Below are positions 1 to 7,798 of a DNA stretch of 64,000 nucleotides, one piece after another. A model generated the notes under the pieces. The model was not told the DNA's origin, ran no database searches, and was given only the letters and a program-made list of their open reading frames with translations. The translations under genes were made by a program, and so were the position numbers. The stretch lies in contig CABYVK010000003.1 of assembly GCA_902522385.1 (NCBI GenBank), positions 33,672 through 97,671 of the forward strand, in the 5' to 3' direction. This DNA is from an uncultured Pelagibacteraceae bacterium. GTDB lineage: Bacteria > Pseudomonadota > Alphaproteobacteria > Pelagibacterales > Pelagibacteraceae. Position 1 is the stretch's first letter. Each line of letters starts with the position of its first letter.

Positions 1-829
1 TGCGCCAGGTCAATTAGAATTAAATTGGACCTATGATAACGTTTTAAGGAACGCAGATAGATTATCAACCTACAGACAAATTTGCGCTCAAGTTGCAAGA
101 GAACATAATTTAATTGCTTGCTTTATGACAAAACCATTTATGGGTGTTTCTGCAAGTGGTTGTCATACAAACATGTCTTTATGGAAAGGTGGAAAAATTA
201 AACTAAACAAACTTGGAAACAAAACACTTCCAGGTGTTGAAGAAGTATTTAGTTATGTTGAAGGTGGAACTAATACTTTCATGCCAGATACAAAAGATAT
301 GCAATTACCAGGTAAAATTGGTTTACAATCAATTGCAGGTATCATGAAGCACTTGCCAGCATTAACTGCTCTTGGATCTTCAACCGTAAATTCTTACAGA
401 AGATTATGGGATCAAGGTTTTTGGGCTCCTGTTTACGCTGACTGGGGATATCAAAATAGAACATGTGGTTTAAGAGTTTCTGCTCCGGGAAGATTTGAAT
501 ATAGATCAGTAGACTCGATGCATAATCCTTATCTACTAGGTGCTGCTTTATTAAAAGCTTGCGATGAAGGTATAAGTAAGAAGATGAAACCAGCAGCTCC
601 TGAGTCTAGAAATATTTATGAAGCTCAAAAAGCTGGTAAAGATGTTAAAAAACTTCCATTAAGTTTAGGTGAAGCTTTAGATAGATTGGCAGAGGATGAA
701 GTCATCAAATCTGCAATGCCAGATGAAATGTATAAAGTTTTCCATTGGTATAAAAACGATGAGTGGGAAAGATTTCTTGGTGCAACTACACAATGGGATC
801 TGGATACTTATCTTGATTGTCTACCGTAG
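1..829 (+). CDS. Glutamine synthetase-family protein (5' end outside window)
   Basis: C-terminal part of a glutamine synthetase-fold ligase (gamma-glutamyl phosphate chemistry on ammonia or an amine). The frame is open from base 2, so the first ATG at 125 is not the real start: the upstream codons read APGQLELNWTYDN, the glutamate-binding strand of the GS fold. Further on come an S-G-C-H-x-N-x-S segment (the ATP/glutamate loop, NGxHxxxS in the family), NSYRRL, and RFEYRSVDSMHNPYL, the usual RxExRxxD..NPY segment. It lies 32 bp upstream of glxB, so it should be co-expressed with the glutamate-synthase-like complex. It differs clearly from the second GS-like gene at 6472, so the two probably use different amines. 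Whether it makes glutamine or gamma-glutamylmethylamide cannot be told from this fragment. Confidence 0.85.
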   Translation, partial: APGQLELNWTYDNVLRNADRLSTYRQICAQVAREHNLIACFMTKPFMGVSASGCHTNMSLWKGGKIKLNKLGNKTLPGVEEVFSYVEGGTNTFMPDTKDMQLPGKIGLQSIAGIMKHLPALTALGSSTVNSYRRLWDQGFWAPVYADWGYQNRTCGLRVSAPGRFEYRSVDSMHNPYLLGAALLKACDEGISKKMKPAAPESRNIYEAQKAGKDVKKLPLSLGEALDRLAEDEVIKSAMPDEMYKVFHWYKNDEWERFLGATTQWDLDTYLDCLP

Positions 830-861
830 GTCACAGAAATAGATAGAAAGGGTATAAATAT

Positions 862-1806
862 ATGTGTGGAATAGCAGGTTTAATTCATAGAGGAAAATCC
901 TCAAATGTAGGGAGCGAATTACAAGGTATGCTTCAAGCATTAAAACATAGAGGAGAAGATTCTACAGGATACGCATTATATGGAGATACAGATGGAAAAA
1001 ACTTCATTATGCGTTTTAAAGTTGGAGAAAACGTAGGAGAAGGAAGTTCATCAGTTATGGAAGATGTGTCTGTATACGATGAAAGAAAAAAAATTGTAGA
1101 TCAAACTCTAGCCGAAATGGGAGCTAAAATAGTTAAAGAAGAAAGAACTCTTCCTTACTCACTAAGATATGAGATTGATTATGATACAAAAGATTTGTTA
1201 GACTTTTCACAAAGAATTGAAAGTATTCCAGGTGTAGAAATTCTATCTATGGGAAAATCTTTAGAAGTAATTAAAGATCTTGGAAATGCTAAAATGGTCT
1301 GTGACAGATATAGTTTAGATAAAGTAGTTGGAACACATGCAATCGGTCATGCTAGAATGGCAACTGAATCAGGTGTGGATATTAAGTCTGCTCACCCTTT
1401 CTGGGGTTATCCATTTAGTGATGTATCTGTAGTTCATAATGGACAATTAACTAATTATTGGAATAACAGAAGAGTTTTGGAAAACAAGGGAATGAGATTT
1501 ATGTCTGAATGTGACTCAGAATTAATTGCAGTTTATATTGCAGAAAAAATGAGACATGGAGCAACTTTAGAGGAAGGAATGAAAGAGTCATTAACTGGTC
1601 TTGATGGGGTTTTCACATACTTTGTTGCAACTAAAGACTCATTAGGTATGGCTAAAGATACAATGGCTGCAAAACCTTTGGTTTTGTATGAATCTGATGA
1701 TTTAGTAGCAATGGGATCAGAGGAAATTGCAATTAGGTCTGTGTTACCACAAGAAATTGATACATATGATCCGTTTGATGGGGAGGTGAAAGTATGGCAA
1801 ATCTAA
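862..1806 (+). CDS. glxB: GlxB / MgsA: class II glutamine amidotransferase subunit
   Basis: Small subunit of a split glutamate-synthase-like enzyme; its orthologues are called GlxB in rhizobia and MgsA (N-methylglutamate synthase) in methylotrophs. It begins MCGIAGLIHRG, so Cys2 becomes the N-terminal nucleophile after Met removal. Other class II amidotransferase marks are the KHRGEDSTG segment, the GHARMATES segment and the VVHNGQLTNYW segment. At 314 residues it is a stand-alone amidotransferase domain, not fused to the synthase as in GltB. The start is the ATG that places Cys second, preceded by a purine-rich GAAAGGG. Its 3' end overlaps glxC by 13 bp, which implies translational coupling. 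It should strip gamma-glutamyl amide or methylamide nitrogen for the GlxC/GlxD core. Confidence 0.9.
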   Translation: MCGIAGLIHRGKSSNVGSELQGMLQALKHRGEDSTGYALYGDTDGKNFIMRFKVGENVGEGSSSVMEDVSVYDERKKIVDQTLAEMGAKIVKEERTLPYSLRYEIDYDTKDLLDFSQRIESIPGVEILSMGKSLEVIKDLGNAKMVCDRYSLDKVVGTHAIGHARMATESGVDIKSAHPFWGYPFSDVSVVHNGQLTNYWNNRRVLENKGMRFMSECDSELIAVYIAEKMRHGATLEEGMKESLTGLDGVFTYFVATKDSLGMAKDTMAAKPLVLYESDDLVAMGSEEIAIRSVLPQEIDTYDPFDGEVKVWQI

Positions 1807-2648
1807 AAACTGTGTCGAAAAAATCAAAAGCCCAATCGATGGGTATGCACACTGAGGTATTAACAGGAAGAACTCAACAAAAATTCTTTAACCCTGATGA
1901 AGCAGAAAATTTTTACTACTTTGGTACGTATGATGTAGATTTTAATAAAAGAACAGAGCTTGATGTTAAAGACATGACTGCACCAGAAGCTAATAAAGAA
2001 ATTGATAACTTAATGAGCCAAGGGTATGGAACAATAGTTATAAAAAACCCACAAGGTAAACACAGTCTTGGAGTTGGTATTTTAAATAAACTGAATTTAA
2101 TTTTTGAGGGAAGTTTAGGATACTTTGGAATGGGTTCTTGTGATGGTCCAATAGTCAGAATTAACGGAAGAGTTGGATGGTCATGTGCAGAAAACTTAAT
2201 GGCTGGTAAAGTGGTAATTGAAAAAAATGCTGGATCATGTTTTGGTGCGGCAATTAGAGGTGGAGATTTAATTTGTAAAGGCAGTGTTGGTGCCAGAACC
2301 GGAATTGACATGAAAGGTGGAACTATCATAATTGGTGGAGATGCGGGTGCATTTACAGGTTTTATGATGCAAAGAGGAAGAATAATTATACTTGGAGACG
2401 TTGGAATTAACTTGGGTGACTCTATGTATGATGGGACAATTTTCGTAGGTGGAGAAATTGGTTCATATGGTAGTGATGCTGTAGATTCAGAATTAACATC
2501 AAATGATCAAGATTGGCTAAAAAGAAAATTAAAAGTAGCTGAGATTGGTGAAAATTTTGATGTAAGTAAAATGAAAAAAATTGTAGCAGGTAAAAAACTT
2601 TGGAATTATGATAATTTGGAACCTACAGAGAAGAAGGGAGCAATTTAA
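1794..2648 (+). CDS. glxC: GlxC / MgsB: glutamate synthase GXGXG-domain subunit
   Basis: 284-residue protein consisting essentially of the GXGXG beta-helix domain found at the C-terminus of GltB. Repeated glycine ladders are visible from about residue 110 on: GSLGYFGMGSC, GRVGWSCAENL, GSCFGAAIRGGDL, GSVGARTG, GGDAGAFTGF and GDVGINLG. In the Glx/Mgs complex this subunit scaffolds the ammonia tunnel between the amidotransferase (GlxB) and the FMN synthase (GlxD). It overlaps glxB by 13 bp and glxD by 1 bp (TAATG), so the three are made as one translational unit. Identification rests on the domain plus the perfect B-C-D order. Confidence 0.9.
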   Translation: MANLKTVSKKSKAQSMGMHTEVLTGRTQQKFFNPDEAENFYYFGTYDVDFNKRTELDVKDMTAPEANKEIDNLMSQGYGTIVIKNPQGKHSLGVGILNKLNLIFEGSLGYFGMGSCDGPIVRINGRVGWSCAENLMAGKVVIEKNAGSCFGAAIRGGDLICKGSVGARTGIDMKGGTIIIGGDAGAFTGFMMQRGRIIILGDVGINLGDSMYDGTIFVGGEIGSYGSDAVDSELTSNDQDWLKRKLKVAEIGENFDVSKMKKIVAGKKLWNYDNLEPTEKKGAI

Positions 2649-4060
2649 TGCCTAAGAAAAAAAGTAAAAAAGTTAAAAAGAATGGAAAAGGTGTTGGTGG
2701 AAAAGCAGATGTCCATGCACACGAAGAAGGTAAAAGAAATAAAAGTTTATTAGGACATAATGCTATCTTCACTCCTGAAGTAATAGACGACATTCATATA
2801 AAAGCTCAATTAGGAAGATACAGAATGCGTGGAATGGCATTAATGAAAAAAATTCCTACTTTTGATGATTTAGTGTTCTTGCCTGGAACCCTAACTAGAT
2901 TTGTAATCGAAGGTTACAGAGAAAAATGTGAAACAAAGACTGTAATAGGTCCAAGATGTGAAAATCCGATTGAGTTAGATATCCCGGTTTATATTACAGG
3001 AATGAGTTTTGGTGCGCTATCTTATGAAGCAAAAACTGCTTTAGCAAGAGGAGCAACTATGGCCGGCAGTGCTACATGTTCAGGTGAAGGTGGAATGATA
3101 CCTGACGAAAGAAGATATTCTGAAAAATGGTATTACCAATGTATTCAATCAAGATATGGATTTAACCCACATCATGCCCAATTAGCAGATGGTATTGAGG
3201 TATTTATTGGACAAGGTCAAAAAGTTGGAATGGGTGGACACTTAATGGGTCAAAAAGTTACTGATCAAGTTGCTGAGATGAGATCATTGCCATCAGGTAT
3301 TGACCAAAGATCTCCGGCGAGACACCCTGACTGGTTAGGACCAGATGATTTAGCTTTAAAAGTAGAAGAGTTAAGACAATTAACAAAAAATAAAGTGCCA
3401 ATTCAATTAAAATTAGGTGCGTCTAAAGTTTATGATGATGTACGTATGGCTGCAAAATGTGATCCTGATTCAATTTACTTAGATGGGATGGAAGGTTCTA
3501 CTGGAGCTGGCCCACATATTGCTGCTGCAAATACTGGTATTCCTGGTATTGCTGCAATTCGAGAAGCTAGAAGAGCGATCGATGATGTTGGTAAAACTGG
3601 AAAAGTAACATTAATTTATGCTGGTGGAGTAAGAGATGGTGCAGACATGGCTAAAGCTTTAGCTCTTGGAGCTGATGCAATCGCTATTGGTACTGGTTCA
3701 ATGATTGCATTAAACTGCAACAAAGATATCCCAGAAGCTGACTTTGAAAAAGAGATGGGAGTAAAAGCAGGTGAATGTTATCACTGCCATACAGGACGTT
3801 GCCCAGTTGGTGTTGCAACTCAAGATCCTAAATTAAGAGCAAGATTAAACCCTGATGATGCAGCATTAAGAGTTTACAATTATCTTCACTCAATGACTTT
3901 AGAGGCTCAGCTGCTAGCTAGAGCATGTGGTAAAACTAATATCCACTCTTTAGAGCCAGAAGATTTAGCTGCTTTAACATCAGAGGCATCAGCATTAGCT
4001 AAAGTTCCACTGGCTGGAACTAACTACACTGTTGGTGTTGATAATTATCACAAAATATAG
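2648..4060 (+). CDS. glxD: GlxD / MgsC: FMN-dependent glutamate synthase core subunit
   Basis: Catalytic subunit with the glutamate-synthase FMN/Fe-S domain. Visible marks are the FMN-barrel segment SFGALSYEAKTALARGA (about 120-136), GEGG (146-149), GMEGSTGAGP (280-289), and the phosphate-binding AGGVRDGADMAKALALGADAIAIGT (325-349). The cysteines of a [3Fe-4S] cluster are C377, C380 and C385 in ECYHCHTGRCPVG. It would form glutamate (or N-methylglutamate, if MgsABC) from 2-oxoglutarate with reducing power. An oddity is the first 30 or so residues, which are very lysine-rich (MPKKKSKKVKK) and lie outside the known domain. The next gene begins with nearly the same tail. It shares a TAATG overlap with glxC. 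Confidence 0.9.
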   Translation: MPKKKSKKVKKNGKGVGGKADVHAHEEGKRNKSLLGHNAIFTPEVIDDIHIKAQLGRYRMRGMALMKKIPTFDDLVFLPGTLTRFVIEGYREKCETKTVIGPRCENPIELDIPVYITGMSFGALSYEAKTALARGATMAGSATCSGEGGMIPDERRYSEKWYYQCIQSRYGFNPHHAQLADGIEVFIGQGQKVGMGGHLMGQKVTDQVAEMRSLPSGIDQRSPARHPDWLGPDDLALKVEELRQLTKNKVPIQLKLGASKVYDDVRMAAKCDPDSIYLDGMEGSTGAGPHIAAANTGIPGIAAIREARRAIDDVGKTGKVTLIYAGGVRDGADMAKALALGADAIAIGTGSMIALNCNKDIPEADFEKEMGVKAGECYHCHTGRCPVGVATQDPKLRARLNPDDAALRVYNYLHSMTLEAQLLARACGKTNIHSLEPEDLAALTSEASALAKVPLAGTNYTVGVDNYHKI

Positions 4061-4068
4061 AAATAGTT

Positions 4069-4479
4069 ATGCCAAAGAAAAAAAATAAAAAGTTATCAAA
4101 AGCTAAAGAGATCAAGGGTCAATTAGGTAAAAAAAAAGAGACGGCTAGAGAAAAAATGATTGGTCAGTCTATTGGTTACAGATATGATGTTAATCTTTTA
4201 CCTGACTATTCAAAAATAACTCCATTTCTTAAGAAATATATAGAAGCAATGGGATGGGATGATTTAAATTGGTTGGAAGATGTCCATATGGGCTATGAAG
4301 AAGATAGACCTGCGGTATTCTGCAGAAATGCAAACGGTTGGGTTACTATTCCAAGTTCAATTAAGCTTCCAAATAATCAACAAGATAGAGACATGATTGC
4401 TAGAGAACTTTTAGTTAAGTTTCAAATGTCTCCTAAACATCCCCTTGTTGATTTGAAAAAAGCATACTTAAAATTTTAG
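4069..4479 (+). CDS. Conserved hypothetical protein with lysine-rich N-terminus, last gene of the glx operon
   Basis: 136-residue soluble protein that I do not recognise. The first 35 residues are a basic tail (MPKKKNKKLSKAKEIKG) closely resembling the start of GlxD just upstream. The rest looks like a compact globular domain with several tryptophans and acidic patches (MGWDDLNWLEDVHMGYEED) and a C-terminal PKHPLVDLKKAYL helix. No signal peptide, membrane span or cysteine motif is present. It starts 8 bp after glxD and ends 27 bp before a strong terminator, so it is the last gene of the glx transcript. A role as accessory subunit or assembly factor of the Glx/Mgs complex is inference from position only. 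Confidence 0.7.
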   Translation: MPKKKNKKLSKAKEIKGQLGKKKETAREKMIGQSIGYRYDVNLLPDYSKITPFLKKYIEAMGWDDLNWLEDVHMGYEEDRPAVFCRNANGWVTIPSSIKLPNNQQDRDMIARELLVKFQMSPKHPLVDLKKAYLKF

Positions 4480-4506
4480 ACTTACAATCAAGAGTTGATT
4501 ATTTCT

Positions 4507-4534
4507 AAAAACCTATTGTGCATAATAGGTTTTT
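4507..4534 (+). terminator. Intrinsic terminator of the glx operon
   Basis: An 11-bp inverted repeat (AAAAACCTATT at 4507-4517, AATAGGTTTTT at 4524-4534) with a 6-base loop ends in a T tract. It separates the glx operon from amt, so amt must have its own promoter in the following 70 bp. Confidence 0.8.
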
Positions 4535-4603
4535 AACAACTTTTATATTTGTATCGAATCATAAAATTTAATAGGGTTTCAAAAACTAATATGGAGAGAG
4601 AAT

Positions 4604-6004
4604 ATGACTGATCAGTTAGGCGCTCTTACAACCATATTTACAGAATTTTACTACTGGGTAACAGTAGTGCTGATGTTTTTAATTCACGTCGGTTTCTGTA
4701 TGTATGAAGTTGGAGCTTCTCGATACAAACACCATCAACATACTCTTATGAAAAACACGATGCTGATACCGCTGGTTACAGTAACATGGTTTTTATTTGG
4801 TTGGTGGATTTACTGGGCTTTTCCAACAGGACCTGGATTAGCACCATCAATAATGAATGAAAGCGCTGCACTTGTGACAGATGAATCTGCATTCAGTGCT
4901 ACGTGGTATACAGCAACAAGTGAATTAATGGCTGTCAATTTAGGAGACCATATATCTGGTGTCTTCTGGGCTGCCTTTTTACTTTTCTCTTGGACAGCTG
5001 CTTCTATCGTTTCTGGAGCAATCATTGAAAGAATTACGACTTTTGCATTTGGTATTTTAGCAATTGCAATTGGTTCTGTGTTTTGGACAATTGATGCTGC
5101 ATGGGGATGGCACTTCGATGGTTGGATGTTAAAACTTTTAGGGTATCATGATGCATACGCATCAGGGGTAATTCACGCAATTGCTGGCGGATTTGCCTTA
5201 GGTGTTCTGATGGTTTTAGGACCACGAATTGGTAAGTTCTCATCAAGCGGTGAACCAAGAAACATTGGGCCAAGAAATCCTTGGTTAGTAACAGTAGGAT
5301 TATTTTTAATTTATACTGGTTTCTGGGGATTTTACGCAGCGTGTAACATACCTATTTTCGATCTAGGACCTGAGTATGGTATGGAAGGTATATCTTACTG
5401 GACAGCAACTAATATTTACGTAACGCCTACTACACTTAGTGGTATTACATTTAACTTCTTGATGTCATTATCAGGAGGGTTATTAGCTGGATACTGGATT
5501 GCTAAAGGAGATCCTTTCTGGACTTATTCAAGTGGTCTAGCAGGTATTATCTGTGCTTCTGCAGGTAACGATTTATATCATCCAATACAAGCAATGATAA
5601 TTGGTATGATCGGTGTTGTTATTTCGTACAAACTACATTATTGGGTTGAGCGTAAGTTCAAAATTGATGATGCAGTAGGTGCCGTAGCTGTGCATGGTTA
5701 TGCTGGATTTATAGGTCTAGTAATATGTGGTTTTGTTTTAAATGGTTATCCATCATCTGGTTACAGTGTTGGGGCTATGTGGGACGGAACAACTTATGCA
5801 ACAATTAATCCATTAGGACAGTTCATCGGAGCATTAATAATGTTCGTTGTTCTTGGACTAATACCAGGCTACATCATAGCTAAAGTTCTTAACGGCATGG
5901 GCAAATTAAGAATCCCTCGTGAAGTTGAGATAGCTGGATTAGACTATGAAATGATGGAAACTGCTAAGGAAGATGAAAAAGCAGTTGCATCTGCAACCAG
6001 GTAA
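4604..6004 (+). CDS. amt: Ammonium / methylammonium transporter (Amt family)
   Basis: Inner-membrane channel of the Amt/Mep/Rh family, 466 residues with about 11 hydrophobic spans. The two pore histidines are present: H191 in SGVIHAIAGG (with D183 upstream) and H364 in VAVHGYAGFIG. There is no cleavable signal peptide. An exceptionally good ribosome binding site (GGAGAGAG, 4592-4599) precedes the ATG. It lies directly downstream of the glx operon and upstream of a GlnT/GmaS-like ligase. That points to feeding ammonium, and possibly methylammonium, to these enzymes. No GlnK gene is visible nearby. The family is certain; substrate preference is inference. Confidence 0.93.
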   Translation: MTDQLGALTTIFTEFYYWVTVVLMFLIHVGFCMYEVGASRYKHHQHTLMKNTMLIPLVTVTWFLFGWWIYWAFPTGPGLAPSIMNESAALVTDESAFSATWYTATSELMAVNLGDHISGVFWAAFLLFSWTAASIVSGAIIERITTFAFGILAIAIGSVFWTIDAAWGWHFDGWMLKLLGYHDAYASGVIHAIAGGFALGVLMVLGPRIGKFSSSGEPRNIGPRNPWLVTVGLFLIYTGFWGFYAACNIPIFDLGPEYGMEGISYWTATNIYVTPTTLSGITFNFLMSLSGGLLAGYWIAKGDPFWTYSSGLAGIICASAGNDLYHPIQAMIIGMIGVVISYKLHYWVERKFKIDDAVGAVAVHGYAGFIGLVICGFVLNGYPSSGYSVGAMWDGTTYATINPLGQFIGALIMFVVLGLIPGYIIAKVLNGMGKLRIPREVEIAGLDYEMMETAKEDEKAVASATR

Positions 6005-6015
6005 AGGAGAAAAAT

Positions 6016-6246
6016 ATGGCTACAGTTACAAACTGGATAGATCATCTTAATAAGCCAGCAGAAGAAGTTGTTGGTGCAATTTACCCTGGAGCTGGATCTG
6101 TTGAAGGCATACTGGTAATCATTGCATTGATCTTATGGGTTGGTTGGCACATTCTAACAGCAAAATCAGAAAGCGATGAACTTTCAAGACTTGCTAGGAA
6201 AAAACATAGTGCTAACGATCACAAAAGCAATATTACCGATTGGTAA
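6016..6246 (+). CDS. Small single-span membrane protein downstream of amt
   Basis: 76-residue protein with one clear membrane span (about residues 29-47, ILVIIALILWVGWHILTA) flanked by a short N-terminal segment and a charged cytoplasmic-type tail (ARKKHSANDHK). It begins 11 bp after the amt stop, with AAAGGAGAAA as ribosome binding site, and ends just before a terminator, so it is co-transcribed with amt. I recognise no family. Its position suggests an Amt accessory or regulatory peptide, which is inference. The strong RBS and tight spacing make it very likely a real gene. Confidence 0.75.
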   Translation: MATVTNWIDHLNKPAEEVVGAIYPGAGSVEGILVIIALILWVGWHILTAKSESDELSRLARKKHSANDHKSNITDW

Positions 6247-6262
6247 TTTAAAATAAAAATTT

Positions 6263-6293
6263 GGGCGCTACTTGAATGTGGCGCCCTTTTTTT
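6263..6293 (+). terminator. Intrinsic terminator of amt and its small partner
   Basis: GGGCGC (6263-6268) pairs with GCGCCC (6281-6286) across a 12-base loop and is followed by seven T. This is one of the few GC-rich hairpins in the window, placed right after the 76-residue gene. Confidence 0.85.
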
Positions 6294-6304
6294 ACACTAA
6301 TCTT

Positions 6305-6454
6305 ATGGAAGATAATAAAGAAGAATTAAGACCCTCAAAAATGAGAGGTGTTGCTTTTCCTAAGGCTAAGTATGGCGTAATACTAGCTGTGATTGTAATT
6401 ATTGTTGTTAATTTAATTTATTATAAAGAAACAATTTTATCTTTTTTTAAATAA
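6305..6454 (+). CDS. Small hydrophobic protein, one membrane span
   Basis: 49-residue ORF starting at the ATG at 6305 (MEDNKEELRPSKMRG). An acidic/basic N-terminal segment is followed by a single membrane span (about residues 23-40, YGVILAVIVIIVVNLIYY). An in-frame upstream TTG at 6272 lies inside the preceding terminator hairpin and is not credible. There is no clear Shine-Dalgarno sequence. It sits between the amt terminator and glnT, 17 bp before the latter. Function unknown. It could be a real SAR11-type micro-membrane protein or a chance ORF; the sharp charge/span/charge layout favours a real gene. Confidence 0.5.
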   Translation: MEDNKEELRPSKMRGVAFPKAKYGVILAVIVIIVVNLIYYKETILSFFK

Positions 6455-6471
6455 TTGTGTTAACTTAGATC

Positions 6472-7797
6472 GTGTCTAAAGATTTATTTAAAATAGCTAA
6501 ACAAAAAGAAATTAAATATTTTTTAATTAGTTTCGTAGATTTGTTTGGCGTATTAAGATCAAAACTAGTCCCTGCACATGCTATTAAAGAGATGCAAGTT
6601 GCAGGAGCAGGTTTTGCAGGTTTTGCTGCTTGGTTAGATATGACACCTGCTGACTCTGATATGTTTGGAATTCCTGATCCAGATAGCTTAATCCAGCTTC
6701 CTTGGAACAAAGAGGTAGGATGGTTAGCTTCTGATCTATGGATGAATGGTAAACCAGTAGATGCGTCGCCTAGGGTAATGTTAAAAAATCAAATAAAAAA
6801 ACTTAAAAAACAAAATTTAACAATGAAATCAGGTGTTGAGTGTGAATATTTTTTGATTTCACCTGATGGCGGCTCAATTGCAGATCCAAGAGATACACAA
6901 TCCAAGCCTTGTTATGATCAATCAGCATTAATGAGAAGGTATGATCTAATTAAGGAAATTTGTGACTGTATGATTGAAATGGGATGGGGCCCATATCAAA
7001 ATGATCATGAAGATGCTAATGGACAATTTGAAATGAATTGGGATTATTCAGATTGCTTAAAAACAGCAGATAGACATACTTTTTTTAAATTTATGGTAAA
7101 AACAATTGCTGAAAAGCACGGATTGAGAGCAACATTTATGCCTAAACCATTCGAAAATCTGACAGGTAACGGTTGTCATGCCCATGTATCTGTTTGGCAA
7201 GGTAGTAAAAATAAATTCTTAGACAATAAAGATAAACTAGGTTTAAGTAAAATGGCGTATAATTTTTTAGGTGGAGTAATTAAAAATGCTTCATCTTTAT
7301 CTGCATTTTTTAACCCAACAATAAATAGCTATCGGAGAATTAACGCACCACCAACTAAGTCTGGAGCATCGTGGTCACCAAGTAGTATATCCTACACGGG
7401 TAATAATAGAACACATATGATTAGAATACCTGATCCAGGAAGGTTTGAATTAAGATTGATGGATGGTTCTGCTAATCCTTACTTGTTACAAGCAAGCGTT
7501 TTAGCAGCAGGTCTATATGGTTTAAAAAATAAAGTTAATCCAGGTGAACCTTTGGATTGTAATATGTATGAAGACCATGCAAAGTATCCTGACTTACCAA
7601 AACTGCCTGATAAACTTACACATTCTTTGAATTTATTACAAAATAATAAAGAAATGAATGAAGCTTTTGGAAAAGAAACAATCAATAGTTATATAAAACT
7701 CAGAAAATCTGAAATTGAGGAATTTGATAATAAAGAAAACTTCGATAAGTCCAAACCTGTAACTCAATGGGAAAGACAAAATACTTTAGACTGTTAA
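6472..7797 (+). CDS. glnT: Type III glutamine synthetase-like ligase (GlnT / gamma-glutamylmethylamide synthetase GmaS)
   Basis: 441-residue GS-fold ligase starting at GTG. The N-terminal half (FVDLFGVLRSKLVP, GAGFAGFAAWLD) is what I know from rhizobial GlnT and methylotroph GmaS, the family typically linked to glxBCD. Catalytic features: E123 and E125 (GVECEYF), E180 (NDHEDANGQFE), the GNGCHAHVS loop (232-240), SYRR (286-289) and RFELRLMDGSANPYL (324-338). GmaS joins methylamine to glutamate as the first step of the N-methylglutamate pathway, and GlxBCD/MgsABC would act next. Both are encoded here around an Amt transporter. Glutamine synthetase activity is the alternative, and sequence alone does not decide. 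The following gene starts 1 bp after its stop. Confidence 0.85.
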   Translation: MSKDLFKIAKQKEIKYFLISFVDLFGVLRSKLVPAHAIKEMQVAGAGFAGFAAWLDMTPADSDMFGIPDPDSLIQLPWNKEVGWLASDLWMNGKPVDASPRVMLKNQIKKLKKQNLTMKSGVECEYFLISPDGGSIADPRDTQSKPCYDQSALMRRYDLIKEICDCMIEMGWGPYQNDHEDANGQFEMNWDYSDCLKTADRHTFFKFMVKTIAEKHGLRATFMPKPFENLTGNGCHAHVSVWQGSKNKFLDNKDKLGLSKMAYNFLGGVIKNASSLSAFFNPTINSYRRINAPPTKSGASWSPSSISYTGNNRTHMIRIPDPGRFELRLMDGSANPYLLQASVLAAGLYGLKNKVNPGEPLDCNMYEDHAKYPDLPKLPDKLTHSLNLLQNNKEMNEAFGKETINSYIKLRKSEIEEFDNKENFDKSKPVTQWERQNTLDC

Positions 7798-7798
7798 A

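Noticed and set aside
1916..2329. Open frame of 137 codons on the minus strand inside glxC
   Set aside because: It is exactly antisense to the GXGXG domain; the proline/serine-rich translation is the mirror of glycine-rich coding DNA and no ribosome site precedes it.
6272..6304. Extension of the 49-residue membrane protein to a TTG start
   Set aside because: The extension would lie in the loop and T run of the amt terminator; ATG 6305 is more sensible.
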